Positions 19,590 through 29,400 of a DNA stretch of 64,000 bases are shown piece by piece (positions within the stretch are counted from its first letter, which is position 1; every line of letters begins with the position of its first letter). Position numbers and translations under genes: made by a program. The notes under the pieces are model-generated. The model ran no database searches, had not been told where the DNA came from, and saw only the letters and a list, made by a program, of their open reading frames with translations. The stretch comes from Gordonia alkanivorans NBRC 16433 (GTDB taxonomy: Bacteria; Actinomycetota; Actinomycetes; Mycobacteriales; Mycobacteriaceae), in contig NZ_BACI01000077.1 of NCBI RefSeq assembly GCF_000225505.1, positions 18,184 through 82,183 on the forward strand, read 5' to 3'.

Positions 19590-20633
19590 TCAGAATTCGA
19601 CTGGCGCCGGGGCGACGTCGTCGGCGTCGACGGTGGCGCCGACGCCGAGCTTCTCCTTGATCTTCTTCTCGATTTCGTCGCGGATGTCGAGGTTCTCGAG
19701 CAGGAACTTGCGGGCGTTCTCCTTGCCCTGGCCGAGCTGATCGCCCTCGTAGGTGAACCACGAGCCGGACTTGCGGATGAAGCCCTCGGCGACACCCATG
19801 TCGATCAGCGAGCCCTCCTTGCTGATGCCGTGACCGTAGAGGATGTCGAACTCGGCCTGCTTGAACGGCGGCGCGACCTTGTTCTTGACGACCTTCACGC
19901 GGGTGCGGTTACCGACGGCATCGGTCCCGTCCTTGAGGGTCTCGATGCGCCGGACGTCGAGGCGCACCGACGAGTAGAACTTGAGAGCCTTACCGCCCGT
20001 GGTGGTCTCGGGCGTACCGAACATGACGCCGATCTTCTCACGCAGCTGGTTGATGAAGATCGCGGTGGTCTTGGACTGGCTGAGCGCACCGGTCATCTTG
20101 CGCAGCGCCTGGCTCATCAGGCGGGCCTGCAGGCCGACGTGGCTGTCGCCCATCTCGCCCTCGATCTCGGCCTTGGGCACCAGTGCGGCCACCGAGTCGA
20201 TGACCAGGATGTCCAGAGCGCCCGAACGGATCAGCATGTCGGCGATCTCGAGAGCCTGCTCACCGGTGTCGGGCTGGGACACCAGCAGCGCGTCGGTGTC
20301 GACACCGAGCTTGGCGGCGTAGTCGGGGTCGAGAGCGTGCTCGGCGTCGATGAAGGCGGCGATGCCGCCCTGGGCCTGGGCATTCGCGACGGCGTGCAGC
20401 GCCACCGTGGTCTTACCCGAGGATTCCGGACCGTAGATCTCGACGACGCGGCCGCGGGGCAGACCACCGATACCGAGGGCGACGTCGAGTGCGATCGAGC
20501 CGGTCGGGATGACCTCGATCGGCTGACGAGTCTCCTCACCGAGACGCATGACCGAACCCTTGCCGAAGTTCTTGTCGATCTGGGCGAGGGCCAGATCGAG
20601 GGCCTTCTCACGGTCTTGAGGCGCAGATGCCAT
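19590..20633 (-). CDS. recA: recombinase RecA
   Basis: DNA strand-exchange ATPase and LexA/SOS co-protease, 347 aa. Walker A is G68-P-E-S-S-G-K-T75. The frame is open upstream, but ATG 20633 has a GAGGAG a few bases before it and gives the normal N-terminus. The sequence is continuous with no intein, unlike recA of M. tuberculosis. A LexA box lies 189 bp upstream. Confidence 0.98.
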   Translation of the reverse strand: MASAPQDREKALDLALAQIDKNFGKGSVMRLGEETRQPIEVIPTGSIALDVALGIGGLPRGRVVEIYGPESSGKTTVALHAVANAQAQGGIAAFIDAEHALDPDYAAKLGVDTDALLVSQPDTGEQALEIADMLIRSGALDILVIDSVAALVPKAEIEGEMGDSHVGLQARLMSQALRKMTGALSQSKTTAIFINQLREKIGVMFGTPETTTGGKALKFYSSVRLDVRRIETLKDGTDAVGNRTRVKVVKNKVAPPFKQAEFDILYGHGISKEGSLIDMGVAEGFIRKSGSWFTYEGDQLGQGKENARKFLLENLDIRDEIEKKIKEKLGVGATVDADDVAPAPVEF

Positions 20634-20821
20634 CGGAGTTCTCCTCGGTTGTGAGCCGGATTTCCGGCGGGTGGTCGGTGCGGTCCGGGCGTTCATGTCT
20701 GAAAGGTATCGCGTGGGTCCGACAAGTCTTGGCGGCGCTCCCGGCGACCCATTCTTCTCCTCGGTCCCGATACTTCAGACGCGGCGGCGGCCCGTTCGGT
20801 TCCGTCTGATCACCAGAATGA

Positions 20822-20837
20822 ACGAACAGGTGTTCGA
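20822..20837 (-). promoter_or_regulatory. LexA box upstream of recA
   Basis: ACGAACAGGTGTTCGA matches 11 of 12 conserved positions of TCGAAC-N4-GTTCGA. It lies between the DUF3046 gene and recA, about 190 bp before recA. Confidence 0.8.
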
Positions 20838-20862
20838 TGGCAAGTGCGACACGCGGGGCGTG

Positions 20863-21057
20863 TCACCACCGCTGTCGCGGCACGTCGAAGTCGCGGCAGA
20901 TCGCCACCCAGACATCGCGGGGGTCGATCCCGTCGTCGATCGCCTGCGCACCGGTGCGGCCGGCGAACTCGGTGAGCACATGGTCGACGAGGATCGAATC
21001 CGCCCGTGTCACACCGAATTCGGTGCTCATCAGTTCGTTGAACTCGGTCAGGCGCAC
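20863..21057 (-). CDS. DUF3046 family protein
   Basis: A 64-aa acidic protein just upstream of recA, as in mycobacteria (Rv2738c). The family pattern is R-L-T-E-F near the start and P-R-D-V-W-V-A-I-C-R-D-F-D-V-P near the end. Function unknown. The GTG start overlaps the stop of the glycosyltransferase gene by 10 bp, so it is probably translated from the same message. Confidence 0.8.
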   Translation of the reverse strand: MRLTEFNELMSTEFGVTRADSILVDHVLTEFAGRTGAQAIDDGIDPRDVWVAICRDFDVPRQRW

Positions 21058-22241
21058 AGCCCCACCCTACGTTCGGCCACCACCACCGGGTCGACGGTGT
21101 CGGTGCCGCTCTCCCCGATCCGCTCGGCGCAGCGGGCGTGTCCGGTGTCGTCGAGGACCGCGCGGACGGCGTCGGCGACGGCGTCGACGGTGAGCGGGCG
21201 GACCCACCGGCCCGCACCCGCGCGCTGGAGACGGTTCGCCAGCTCCCACTGATCGCCGCCGCCGGGTACCGCGACCACCGGCACCCCGGCGGTCATCGCC
21301 TTGGCGAGGATGCCGTGCCCGGAGCCGCAGATGAGTACCCGGGCATGGGCCAGCACCTCGTCCTGCCGTCCCAGTCCCGCGGTGATCGGGGCGGGTACGC
21401 CGCCGCCGAAGCGGGCCAGGTCCTCGGCCGTCGGCCGGTGCAGCCCGGAGACCACCACCCGGACACGCCGTCCGAGAACCGGCTCGGACAGCGCCTCGAG
21501 CACCACACCGACCATGTCGGCGGCGCCGGTCTCGGCCGTGGACGGCGCGAGTACCACCAGCGGCTCGTCACCGGCGGGGCGGTCGAAGAGGTCGTCGGTG
21601 GGTTCCCACAGGAGTGGGCCGATCAGATGGGTGTCGGCGGGCCAGTCGGGCCGTGCCACCTCGAGGCCGGGCAGGGTCGCCACGAACCGCGCACTCGGGC
21701 CGTCGTCGGCGGCGGGCAGACCGATCGACACCCGCGCAGCGGCACGCTGCCGTTCGCCCTTGCGGATGGAGGTCGCGGTCGCGGCACGCATCAGCGCGTC
21801 CCGGACGCGACCACGAAACCCGGTTCCCGGGGCGAGACCCGAACCGATCGGCGGTAGTCCGCGGGACGGCAGGTACAGCGGATGTGGCGAGAGCTCGATC
21901 CACGGCAGGCCGTTCAGCTGCGCCGCCCATCCCCCGCAGACGGTGATGACATCGGAGACGACGAGTTCGGCGCCGGACTCGGACAGCACGGGTGCCAGCA
22001 GCTGCGCCATCCGCGCCGCACGGGCGCCGAGTTTGTCCCCGGCGTCGGCGTCGTCGTCGACATCCGTGGCCGCGAGACCCGGGAGTTCGGCGATGTCGAT
22101 GCCGCGACGACGCGCGGCATCCGACCAGTTCAGTCCGGTGTAGACCGTCGCCCGGTGCCCCGCCGAGACAAAACGCTCGGCGAGGGCGAAGGCCGGAAAG
22201 GCATGTCCTGCATCAGAACCCGCGACAAGTGCGACATGCAC
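21048..22241 (-). CDS. GT-B fold glycosyltransferase (UGT/MGT type)
   Basis: A 397-aa protein with the two-lobe GT1-like layout. The N-lobe begins M-H-V-A-L-V-A-G-S-D-A-G-H-A, and the C-lobe has a sugar-nucleotide binding segment with G-S-G-H-G and P-G-G-G-D-Q. The natural acceptor is unknown. Mycobacteria carry a similar gene (Rv2739c) beside the recA operon. The frame continues upstream inside pspA, but those residues are shadow; GTG 22241, 11 bp after the pspA stop, fits the family N-terminus. Confidence 0.8.
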   Translation of the reverse strand: MHVALVAGSDAGHAFPAFALAERFVSAGHRATVYTGLNWSDAARRRGIDIAELPGLAATDVDDDADAGDKLGARAARMAQLLAPVLSESGAELVVSDVITVCGGWAAQLNGLPWIELSPHPLYLPSRGLPPIGSGLAPGTGFRGRVRDALMRAATATSIRKGERQRAAARVSIGLPAADDGPSARFVATLPGLEVARPDWPADTHLIGPLLWEPTDDLFDRPAGDEPLVVLAPSTAETGAADMVGVVLEALSEPVLGRRVRVVVSGLHRPTAEDLARFGGGVPAPITAGLGRQDEVLAHARVLICGSGHGILAKAMTAGVPVVAVPGGGDQWELANRLQRAGAGRWVRPLTVDAVADAVRAVLDDTGHARCAERIGESGTDTVDPVVVAERRVGLCA

Positions 22242-22251
22242 GTGCCGCGGA

Positions 22252-23073
22252 TCAGTTCTGCGCGGGCGGCTCGGTGGTCGGCGGGGTGGCCTGCGTCGCC
22301 GGCTGACCCTTCTGCAGCGGCGGTGCGGTCGCTCCGGCGGACGGCAGGGCGTCGCCGCGCATGCTGGCGCGGATCTGCTCGAGGCGGGAGTGACCGGCCA
22401 TCTGGATGCCGGCCTGCTCGACCTCCTGCATCCGGCCCTGGACCGAGTTCTTCGCCAGTTCGGCCGAGCCGAGGGCATTGGCGTAGCGGCGCTCGATCTT
22501 GTCGCGCACCTGGTCGAGGCTCGGGGTGTTGCCGGGCACCGACAGCTCGCTCATCTGGTTGAGCGACGCGCTGACCTGCTCCTGCATCTTCGCCTGCTCG
22601 AGCTGGCTGAGCAGCTTGGAGCGCTCGGCGAGCTTCTGCTGGAGGATCATCGCATTGCGCTCGACGGCCTTCTTGGCCTGGCCGGCAGCCTGAAGCGACT
22701 GATCGTGCAGCGACTTGAGGTCCTCGACGCTCTGCTCCGCGGTCACCAGCTGGGCTGCGAACGCCTCGGCGGCGTTCGTGTACTCGGTGGCCTTGTGGGT
22801 GTCCCCGGCGGCCGCGGCCTGATCGGCGAGCGTCAGCGCCTGACGGGTGTTGGCCTGCAGGCGTTCGATGTCCTCGAGCTGCCGGTTCAGCTTCATCTCG
22901 AGCTGTCGCTGGTTGCCGATGACCGAGGCGGCCTGCTGCGACAACGCCTGATGCTGACGCTGAGCATCTTCGATCGCCTGCTGGATCTGGACCTTCGGGT
23001 CGGCGTGTTCGTCGATCTTCGCGTTACCGAGTGCCGTCAGGTAGCGCCACAACTTCACGAACGGGTTCGCCAT
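22252..23073 (-). CDS. pspA: PspA/IM30 family envelope-stress protein
   Basis: A 273-aa protein made almost wholly of coiled coil (about 25-220), equivalent to the mycobacterial 35-kDa antigen Rv2744c. The amphipathic N-terminus [12 protein letters not shown] is the membrane-binding helix. PspA proteins assemble on the cytoplasmic face of damaged membranes and limit proton leakage. The last 40 residues are a Pro/Thr/Ala-rich tail. It follows clgR, as in M. tuberculosis, where the pair form a sigma-E-dependent stress operon. Confidence 0.92.
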   Translation of the reverse strand: MANPFVKLWRYLTALGNAKIDEHADPKVQIQQAIEDAQRQHQALSQQAASVIGNQRQLEMKLNRQLEDIERLQANTRQALTLADQAAAAGDTHKATEYTNAAEAFAAQLVTAEQSVEDLKSLHDQSLQAAGQAKKAVERNAMILQQKLAERSKLLSQLEQAKMQEQVSASLNQMSELSVPGNTPSLDQVRDKIERRYANALGSAELAKNSVQGRMQEVEQAGIQMAGHSRLEQIRASMRGDALPSAGATAPPLQKGQPATQATPPTTEPPAQN

Positions 23074-23134
23074 GCTCTACGTCACTCCATTCAAGGGTTT
23101 GAGGACTGTGCAGACCAATCTAGTGGCTGCGCGT

Positions 23135-23473
23135 TCAGGCCGCGGCCAGCGCGGTCGCGTCGCGGCGTCCGGCAGGCGCGGGGATGACCACCTTGGTCGC
23201 GGTGAGACCGGCCTCGGCGACCTCGGGGGCCACCGTCTCGGCGGGACGCATCGCGTGCCCGACGTCGAGGAGGAGGTCGGCGATCTCCACGTCGAGTGCG
23301 TCGCAGATGGCCGCGAGCAGTTCGCTCGAGGCCTCCTTCTGACCGCGCTCGACCTCGGAGAGGTAACCGAGACTCACGCGTGCACCGGTGGACACCTCAC
23401 GAAGGGTCCGACCCTGCTGCGTGCGGACCCGACGAAGGCTGTCGCCGAGCGCCTCACGTAAGAGCATCGCCAT
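23135..23473 (-). CDS. clgR: XRE-family regulator ClgR
   Basis: Transcription activator of Clp protease genes and, in mycobacteria, of the psp system. It is 112 aa with an XRE helix-turn-helix at about 13-68 (T-L-R-E-V-S ... [11 protein letters not shown]). The C-terminus ends T-A-L-A-A-A, resembling the Leu-Ala-Ala degron by which ClgR proteins are degraded by ClpP. GAGGAGA lies about 5 nt before the ATG. A sigma-E-like promoter is 32 bp upstream. Confidence 0.93.
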   Translation of the reverse strand: MAMLLREALGDSLRRVRTQQGRTLREVSTGARVSLGYLSEVERGQKEASSELLAAICDALDVEIADLLLDVGHAMRPAETVAPEVAEAGLTATKVVIPAPAGRRDATALAAA

Positions 23474-23504
23474 CGAGTCTCCTCTCCCTGTTCACTCCTC
23501 AGCC

Positions 23505-23530
23505 AACGCCTCACGCGGCCGGATCGTTCC
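23505..23530 (-). promoter_or_regulatory. sigma-E-like promoter of clgR-pspA
   Basis: On the minus strand GGAAC (23526-23530) and GTT (23505-23507) are 18 bp apart, the spacing of mycobacterial ECF sigma-E promoters. It is positioned for a leader of about 25 nt with a good ribosome binding site. The M. tuberculosis clgR operon is sigma-E-controlled, which supports the reading. Confidence 0.55.
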
Positions 23531-23539
23531 CCGGCCGCG
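23514..23539 (-). terminator. GC-rich stem-loop after pgsA
   Basis: CGCGGCCGG and CCGGCCGCG form a perfect 9-bp stem with an 8-nt loop, between the pgsA stop and clgR. There is no U-run. It overlaps the candidate clgR promoter, so it may both end pgsA transcripts and shape the promoter. Confidence 0.4.
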
Positions 23540-23561
23540 GTTCCCCCGACAGTAGTCGAAC

Positions 23562-24272
23562 TCAGCGGCCCGCGCCGGTTCCTCCGACGGCCCGTCGCGC
23601 CTGCGGCGCCGACCCCGGATCGGGGGTGCCGGTGCCGGACCCGCCGGAGCGGACCTTGATCGCCTGCCAGGTGTAGTCGAGCCCGGTGTAGATGGTCACG
23701 ACCACCGCGAGACCCATCAGGATCCCGGCGGCGATCTGCCATCCCCCGCCGAGCGGCGCGAGGTACAGACCGATCGCGACCGCCTGCAGCAGGGTTTTGA
23801 GTTTCCCGCCGCGGCTGGCGGGGATCACCTTGTGGCGCAGCACCCAGAAGCGCAGCGCCGTGACCCACAGTTCGCGCGCGATGATGACCGCGGTGACCCA
23901 CCAGGGCAGGATGCCGAGGATCGAGAGCCCGACGAGCGCACCGCCGATGAGGGCCTTGTCGGCGATCGGGTCGGCCATCTTGCCGAAGTCGGTGATCAGG
24001 CCGCGCTGCCGGGCGATGCGCCCGTCGTACCGATCGGTGAGGGCCGCGACCGCAAAGACGACCGTGGCCACCGTGCGCCACAGCGTGGATTCACCGGACT
24101 CCATGAACAGGGCCGCCAGGAACACCGGGACCAGGAGGATCCGGAAGACAGTCAGTGCGTTCGCGATGTTGACCACCGGGACCGGGTCGACCGGATCGGT
24201 GATGTGATCCGGCCCGCGGCCCACATTCGCGATACCTTTTTCGTCGACGGCCCGCCGAATGCGATCGGTCAT
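23562..24272 (-). CDS. pgsA: CDP-alcohol phosphatidyltransferase (PgsA type)
   Basis: Membrane enzyme of 236 aa, most likely CDP-diacylglycerol-glycerol-3-phosphate 3-phosphatidyltransferase, which makes the precursor of phosphatidylglycerol and cardiolipin. The family signature is complete: Asp80-x2-Asp83-Gly84-x2-Ala87-Arg88-x8-Gly97-x3-Asp101-x3-Asp105. Several membrane helices follow. The ATG at 24272 is preceded by a G-rich stretch; the open frame further upstream does not look like this family. It lies next to clgR as pgsA3 does in M. tuberculosis. Other CDP-alcohol substrates cannot be excluded. Confidence 0.88.
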   Translation of the reverse strand: MTDRIRRAVDEKGIANVGRGPDHITDPVDPVPVVNIANALTVFRILLVPVFLAALFMESGESTLWRTVATVVFAVAALTDRYDGRIARQRGLITDFGKMADPIADKALIGGALVGLSILGILPWWVTAVIIARELWVTALRFWVLRHKVIPASRGGKLKTLLQAVAIGLYLAPLGGGWQIAAGILMGLAVVVTIYTGLDYTWQAIKVRSGGSGTGTPDPGSAPQARRAVGGTGAGR

Positions 24273-24396
24273 GAGCACACCCCCGGGCGCGGACGGGTTC
24301 CGCGATACACGGGAATTCTCATACGCACGCTCAACAGGGTATCGGCCCACGCCGCGCAGAAGGTAAACCGGGCCGATGCGCATGTCCGCACAGGAC

Positions 24397-24402
24397 TAAG
24401 GT
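24397..24402 (+). promoter_or_regulatory. -10 element, leaderless acetyltransferase gene
   Basis: TAAGGT ends 8 nt before the ATG at 24411. Confidence 0.4.
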
Positions 24403-24410
24403 GATGTCCC

Positions 24411-24986
24411 ATGTCCCCCGTCTCCCCGGAGCCCGCCGAACCCGAATCCACGGCGGATCCCGTTGCGCCCGAATCGACTACTGGCGATGTCGTGGTGCGA
24501 CGCGCGCGTGCCTCGGACGTGCCGCGCATCAAGGAACTGATCGACGAGTACGCGGGCAAGATCCTCCTGGAGAAGAACCTCGTCACCCTGTACGAGTCGG
24601 TGCAGGAGTTCTGGGTCGGCGAACTCGACGGGGAGGTCGTGGGCTGCGGGGCCCTTCACGTGCTGTGGGCCGATCTCGGTGAGGTCCGCACGGTCGCGGT
24701 CGACCCCACGTTCTCCGGTCGCGGGATCGGTCACAAGATCGTCGGCCGGTTGATGGAGATCGCCCGCGAACTCGAACTGTCCCGCGTCTTCGTGCTGACC
24801 TTCGAGACGAGCTTCTTCGCCAAGCACGGGTTCAGCGAGATCCAGGGCACCCCGGTCACGCGTGAGGTGTTCGAGGAGATGTGCCGCTCCTACGACACCG
24901 GTGTCGCCGAGTTCCTGGACCTGAGTTACGTCAAACCCAACACCCTGGGGAACACCAGGATGCTGGCCACCATCTCCGAGGAGTGA
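24411..24986 (+). CDS. argA: GNAT acetyltransferase, N-acetylglutamate synthase-like
   Basis: A 191-aa GNAT protein equivalent in place and sequence pattern to M. tuberculosis Rv2747 (ArgA), which makes N-acetylglutamate, the first step of arginine synthesis. The acetyl-CoA loop is seen at V-D-P-T-F-S-G-R-G-I-G-H. The first 25 residues are a Pro/Glu/Ser-rich tail. It lacks the amino-acid kinase domain of E. coli ArgA, as expected for the actinobacterial type. It is followed after 4 bp by the YciI gene. Confidence 0.85.
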   Translation: MSPVSPEPAEPESTADPVAPESTTGDVVVRRARASDVPRIKELIDEYAGKILLEKNLVTLYESVQEFWVGELDGEVVGCGALHVLWADLGEVRTVAVDPTFSGRGIGHKIVGRLMEIARELELSRVFVLTFETSFFAKHGFSEIQGTPVTREVFEEMCRSYDTGVAEFLDLSYVKPNTLGNTRMLATISEE

Positions 24987-24990
24987 GCAG

Positions 24991-25269
24991 ATGCCCTTTT
25001 TCGCCGTCCAGTACACCTACCGTCCGGCCAAGGCCGCACTCCGCGACCAGCACCGTCCGCTGCATCGGGAGTGGCTCGGCGAGGAGAACAAGGCGGGCAA
25101 CGTGCTCCTCGCCGGGCCGTACCCGGACGGGTCGGGCGCGCTGATCATCATCAGCGCGGCCGACCTCGAGGCCGCCGAGGCCTTCCTCGCCAACGACCCG
25201 TTCCAGGCTCACGAGGCCGTCGACGCCGTGCGGATCGACGAGTGGAACCAGGTCTTCGGACCGTTCTGA
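24991..25269 (+). CDS. YciI family protein
   Basis: A 92-aa ferredoxin-like-fold protein of the YCII superfamily. The conserved histidine lies in R-P-L-H-R-E-W-L and the G-P-x-P-D-G-S-G loop and D-P-F motif are present. YciI proteins resemble muconolactone isomerase-like enzymes, but the substrate is unknown. GAGGAGTGAGCAG before the ATG contains the ribosome binding site and overlaps the end of the acetyltransferase gene, so the two form an operon. Confidence 0.85.
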   Translation: MPFFAVQYTYRPAKAALRDQHRPLHREWLGEENKAGNVLLAGPYPDGSGALIIISAADLEAAEAFLANDPFQAHEAVDAVRIDEWNQVFGPF

Positions 25270-25278
25270 CGGGTCGCG

Positions 25279-26274
25279 TCAGGTCTGCGCCTGATCCTTG
25301 TCAGCCCCTGACCTGCTCTTCACCAGACTCGCGACGGTGGTGACGACGAGGACACCCAGGATCACCGACAGCGACAGCGGCGTCGAGATCTCCGGGACGC
25401 TCACGTGCTCGCCGCCGTTGACGAAGGGCAGCGTGTTCTCGTGCAGGGCGTGCAGGACCAGCTTGGTGCCGATGAACGCCAGGATGATCGACAGGCCGAT
25501 CGAGAGGTACACCAGCCGGTCGAGCAGTCCGCCGAGCAGGAAGTACAGCTGGCGCAGGCCCATGAGCGCGAAGGCGTTGGCGGTGAACACCAGGTACGGC
25601 TCGGAGGTCAGGCCGTAGATCGCCGGGATCGAGTCGAGTGCGAACAGCAAGTCGGTGAAGCCGATGACAATGAGCACCATCAGCATCGGCGTCGCGAGCC
25701 GCTTGCCGTTGACGCGGGTGAAGAGCTTGTCGCGGTCGTAGGAGTCATGCGTGCGCAGGAACCGCTTGACGAAGCGTTCGAGCCTGGTCTCCCGCTGCTC
25801 CTCGTGTTCGACGGGGTCGTCGCTCTCGCGGAGCAGCTTGACCGCGGTGAAGATCAGGAAGGCCCCGAACAGGTAGAACACCCAGCTGTAGGCGTTGATG
25901 GCGGCCGCACCGACGGCGATGAAGACGGCGCGCATGCCGAGCGCCATCACGATGCCGAGCAGCAGCACCTTCTGTTGGTACTCCGGCGGCACCGCGAACT
26001 TCGCCATGATGATGACGAAGACGAACAGGTTGTCCACCGAGAGCGCCTTCTCGGTGACGTACCCGGCGAAGTACTCGCCACCGAACGTTCCGCCCCACTT
26101 CCACCAGACGAAGACACCGAAGGCAATGGCGAGCGAGATGTAAACCGCCGACCAGGTGCCCGACTCCTTGAGTGACGGTGCATGGGGCACGCGCACGTGT
26201 GAGAAGAAGTCGAACACGAACAATCCGAGGATCACCGCAACGGTGATCAGCCATAGGGATAAAGAAACGTCCAC
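25279..26274 (-). CDS. TerC family integral membrane protein
   Basis: A 331-aa multi-helix protein of the TerC/Alx family. Characteristic segments are L-S-V-D-N-L-F-V-F-V-I-I-M and F-A-L-D-S-I-P-A-I-Y with intramembrane acidic residues. Members export Mn2+ or support metal loading of exported proteins; older annotations call them tellurium-resistance proteins. The GTG start is preceded by GGAGG with good spacing. The long leader carries a yybP-ykoY-like RNA, which fits manganese control. Confidence 0.9.
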   Translation of the reverse strand: MDVSLSLWLITVAVILGLFVFDFFSHVRVPHAPSLKESGTWSAVYISLAIAFGVFVWWKWGGTFGGEYFAGYVTEKALSVDNLFVFVIIMAKFAVPPEYQQKVLLLGIVMALGMRAVFIAVGAAAINAYSWVFYLFGAFLIFTAVKLLRESDDPVEHEEQRETRLERFVKRFLRTHDSYDRDKLFTRVNGKRLATPMLMVLIVIGFTDLLFALDSIPAIYGLTSEPYLVFTANAFALMGLRQLYFLLGGLLDRLVYLSIGLSIILAFIGTKLVLHALHENTLPFVNGGEHVSVPEISTPLSLSVILGVLVVTTVASLVKSRSGADKDQAQT

Positions 26275-26297
26275 AGTAGTCCTCCAGCAGGCAGCAT

Positions 26298-26436
26298 CAG
26301 CTGATGAGCCAGAGGTCTCTCCCACCCGGGATTCGGGGGCCGACGCTCCGGGTCACCGAGGCGGTGATGATCGGCATCACCGCGGATCGGCACCGTACTG
26401 ACGGAGACGCCGCGTCGGGGATACTCCCCTCATGGA
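26298..26436 (-). ncRNA. yybP-ykoY-type (manganese) riboswitch before terC
   Basis: On the minus strand the leader opens with GGGGAGTATCCCC (about 26418-26430), contains GTCAGTAC, and closes with GAGAGACCTCTGGC just before the terC ribosome binding site. These are the hallmarks of the yybP-ykoY class: a GGGGAGUA entry and a 3' segment with AGACC. The class binds Mn2+ and typically controls terC/alx and mntP genes. Identified by eye; boundaries are approximate. Confidence 0.75.
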
Positions 26437-26442
26437 TCTGGC

Positions 26443-26473
26443 GGCCAGCCTACCGGATGCCGGTAGGCGGCCA
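26443..26473 (-). terminator. stem-loop terminator after ftsK
   Basis: CCTACCGG-ATG-CCGGTAGG is a perfect 8-bp stem with a 3-nt loop, extended by flanking GGCC/GGCC. It lies just after ftsK and before the terC leader. No U-run follows, as is common in high-GC actinobacteria. Confidence 0.6.
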
Positions 26474-26498
26474 CGGAAATCCCTGTTCAGCCACTTCC

Positions 26499-29400
26499 TC
26501 AGCTCTCGGCCGACTCGTCGTCCCCGCCGCCGGTGATGGAGGCGATGACCCCGGCGAGGTCGTCGGGCTTCACGAGCACCTCGCGCGCCTTGGAGCCCTC
26601 ACTCGGTCCGACGACGCCGCGGGTTTCCATGAGATCCATCAGGCGGCCGGCCTTGGCGAAGCCGACGCGTAGCTTGCGCTGCAGCATCGACGTCGAACCG
26701 AACTGGCTGGAGACGACGAGTTCGATCGCCTGCAGCAGGTCGTCGAGGTCGTTGCCGATGTCGCTGTCGATGTCCTTCTTCTCGCCGGCCTTCGCCGCGG
26801 TGACGCCCTCGGTGTACTCGGGCTCGGCCTGCTCCTTGGCGAAGTCGACGACGGCCGCGATCTCCTCGTCGGAGATGTAGGCGCCCTGCATGCGGATGGG
26901 CTTGTTGGCGCCCATCGGCAGGAACAGTCCGTCGCCCATGCCGATGAGTTTCTCGGCGCCGGGCTGGTCGAGGATGACTCGCGAGTCGGTCAGCGACGAC
27001 GTGGCGAAGGCGAGGCGAGACGGCACGTTGGTCTTGATCAGACCGGTGACCACGTCGACCGACGGACGCTGGGTCGCGAGGACCAGGTGGATGCCGGCCG
27101 CGCGCGCCTTCTGGGTGATGCGCACGATCGCCTCTTCGACGTCGCGCGGTGCGGTCATCATCAGGTCGGCCAGCTCGTCGACGATCGCGAGGATGTACGG
27201 GTACGGCTTGTACACCCGCTCGCTGCCGAGCGGGGTGGTGATCTCGCCGGAACGCACCTTCGTGTTGAAGTCGTCGATGTGGCGAACCCGCGAGGCCTTC
27301 ATGTCCTGGTAGCGCTGTTCCATCTCCTCCACCAGCCACGCGAGGGCGGCGGCAGCCTTCTTGGGCTGCGTGATGATGGGGGTGATCAGGTGTGGGATGC
27401 CCTCGTACGGGGTGAGCTCCACCATCTTCGGGTCGATGAGGATCATCCGGACCTGCTCGGGAGTGGCGCGGCTGAGCAGCGACACCAGCATCGAGTTGAC
27501 GAAGCTCGACTTACCCGAGCCGGTCGAACCGGCGACGAGCAGGTGCGGCATCTTCGCCAGGTTCGCGCTGACGAAGTCACCCTCGATGTCCTTGCCGAGA
27601 CCGATGACGAGCGGATGCTTGTCCTTGCGGGTCGACGGCGCGCTGAGGACGTCGGCCAGGCGGACCATCTCGCGGTCGGCGTTGGGCACCTCGATACCGA
27701 CCGCGGACTTGCCCGGGATCGGCGCGAGCAGGCGGACGTTGTCGGTCGCCGCGGCGTAGGCGATGTTGCGCTGGAGCGCGGTGATCTTCTCGACCTTCAC
27801 GCCCGGTCCGAGCTCGACCTCGTAGCGGGTGACCGTCGGTCCGCGGGTGTAGCCGGTGACGGCCGCGTCGATCTTGAACTGTTCGAGCACGCCGGTCATC
27901 CGGTCGATCATCTCGTCGTTGGCGCTGGTGCCGGCCTTCGGCGGATCGCCCTCGAGCAGCAGGTGCGGGGGCGGCAGGATGTAGTCACCCTCGGCTGCCG
28001 GTTCCGAGGGTGCGAACGCCTCGTCGTCGAGCTCTGGTTCCGGCTCCGCTGCGGGTGCCGGCTTGGGCGCCGGACGCGCGGCCGGCGTCGTACGACGTGC
28101 AGTGGCCGGGCGGGCCGGTGGCTCGATGACCTCGGTCATCTGCTCGTCGGCGGCGTTGTCGCCGAACGGCTCGGTGTAGGCGTCGGCGAAGTTCTCGGTG
28201 ACCGCTTCCTCGATCGGCTCCTCGGCGACCTTGGCCGGCTTGCGGCGCGATCGGCTCACCGGCCGCGACGGGGTCTCGTCGGGCGGGTAGTTGTCGTACG
28301 GGTTCGACGAGTACGAGCGACGTGTCGCGCGGGAGCCGAAGGCGTCATCGTCGGCGTCGTCCGCCGCGGGATCGCCGAAGTCGGGATCCTCGTAGTTCTC
28401 CGCGTCCTCGTCCCAGTCGAGGTCGCTCTCCCACGGCGCGTCGTCGGCACCGGGCACACCCAGTCCGAGATATCCGGCGGCGGCGTCGACGACCTCACGC
28501 ACCGTGCGTCCACTGAGGATCAGGACGCCGAAGGCCATGCACAGCAACAGGATCGGGACGGACACCCAGGCGGTGACGCCCGTGGTGAGCGGCGTGCCGA
28601 TGGCGAAACCGACGAAACCCGCCGCCGACGATCGGCCCGGCAGATCCAGCGGTGCACCGGCGATGAGATGCATGATGCCCAGCAGCGGCAGCACGACGAG
28701 GGACCCGCCGCCGAGATAGCGGCCACGTCGTTCGGGTGCCGCGGGGCGTCGCATCAGCATGATCGCGACCACGACGAGCGCCACCGGCACCACGACCGCC
28801 GCCGAGCCGACGATCGCGCGGATCAGCGCCTCGATGAATGCGCCGACGGGTCCGGCGGCCCCGAACCAGACACTGGCCGCGAACAACAGACCCAGCGCGA
28901 GCAGTCCCAGAGCAACACCGTCGCGGCGATGACTGTGTCCCTGCCCGCGCGGAGCCGGTCCACGCGGACCGGGCGCACCATCGGCGTCGACCTCGTCGTC
29001 GTAGTCGGCGTCGACGGCATCCAGTTCGAGATCATCGTCGTCGAACGGTCGCGACTCGGTGCGCGGCCCCCGGCCGACGCCGGAACCCACGCGAGCCGCG
29101 CTGCCGACACCGCGGGCGAACAGCGACCAGCCTGCGCCGATCCCCTTCCCCACCGCGGAGGCGCCGGCGGCGGCCACCGAACGGCGGTGCAGATCGACCG
29201 ACTCGGCCGACGCGGAGGTGTTCCGGCGACGCGGTGTCGCGGTGGCGGACTGCCGGCTGCGGGACCCGGTGCTCGTGGATCGGCTCGACGTGCGCGAGGC
29301 CCCGGACTTGCCCGCACCGGACCGTGCGGAACCGGCACGGGTCGACGACTTGCTCGCCCCGCGGCTGTTCGCAGTGCTCTTGCCTGACCGGCTCGCGCCG

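Noticed and set aside
19590..20633. RecA intein, as in M. tuberculosis
   Set aside because: The 347-residue frame is continuous at normal length with no insert.
27087..29387. Very long open frame opposite ftsK (also 30364-32304 opposite rnj and 49922-52429 opposite pnp)
   Set aside because: High-GC third-position bias creates long antisense frames. These proteins are Arg/Gly/His-rich with no recognisable domain, while the opposite strand encodes complete known proteins.
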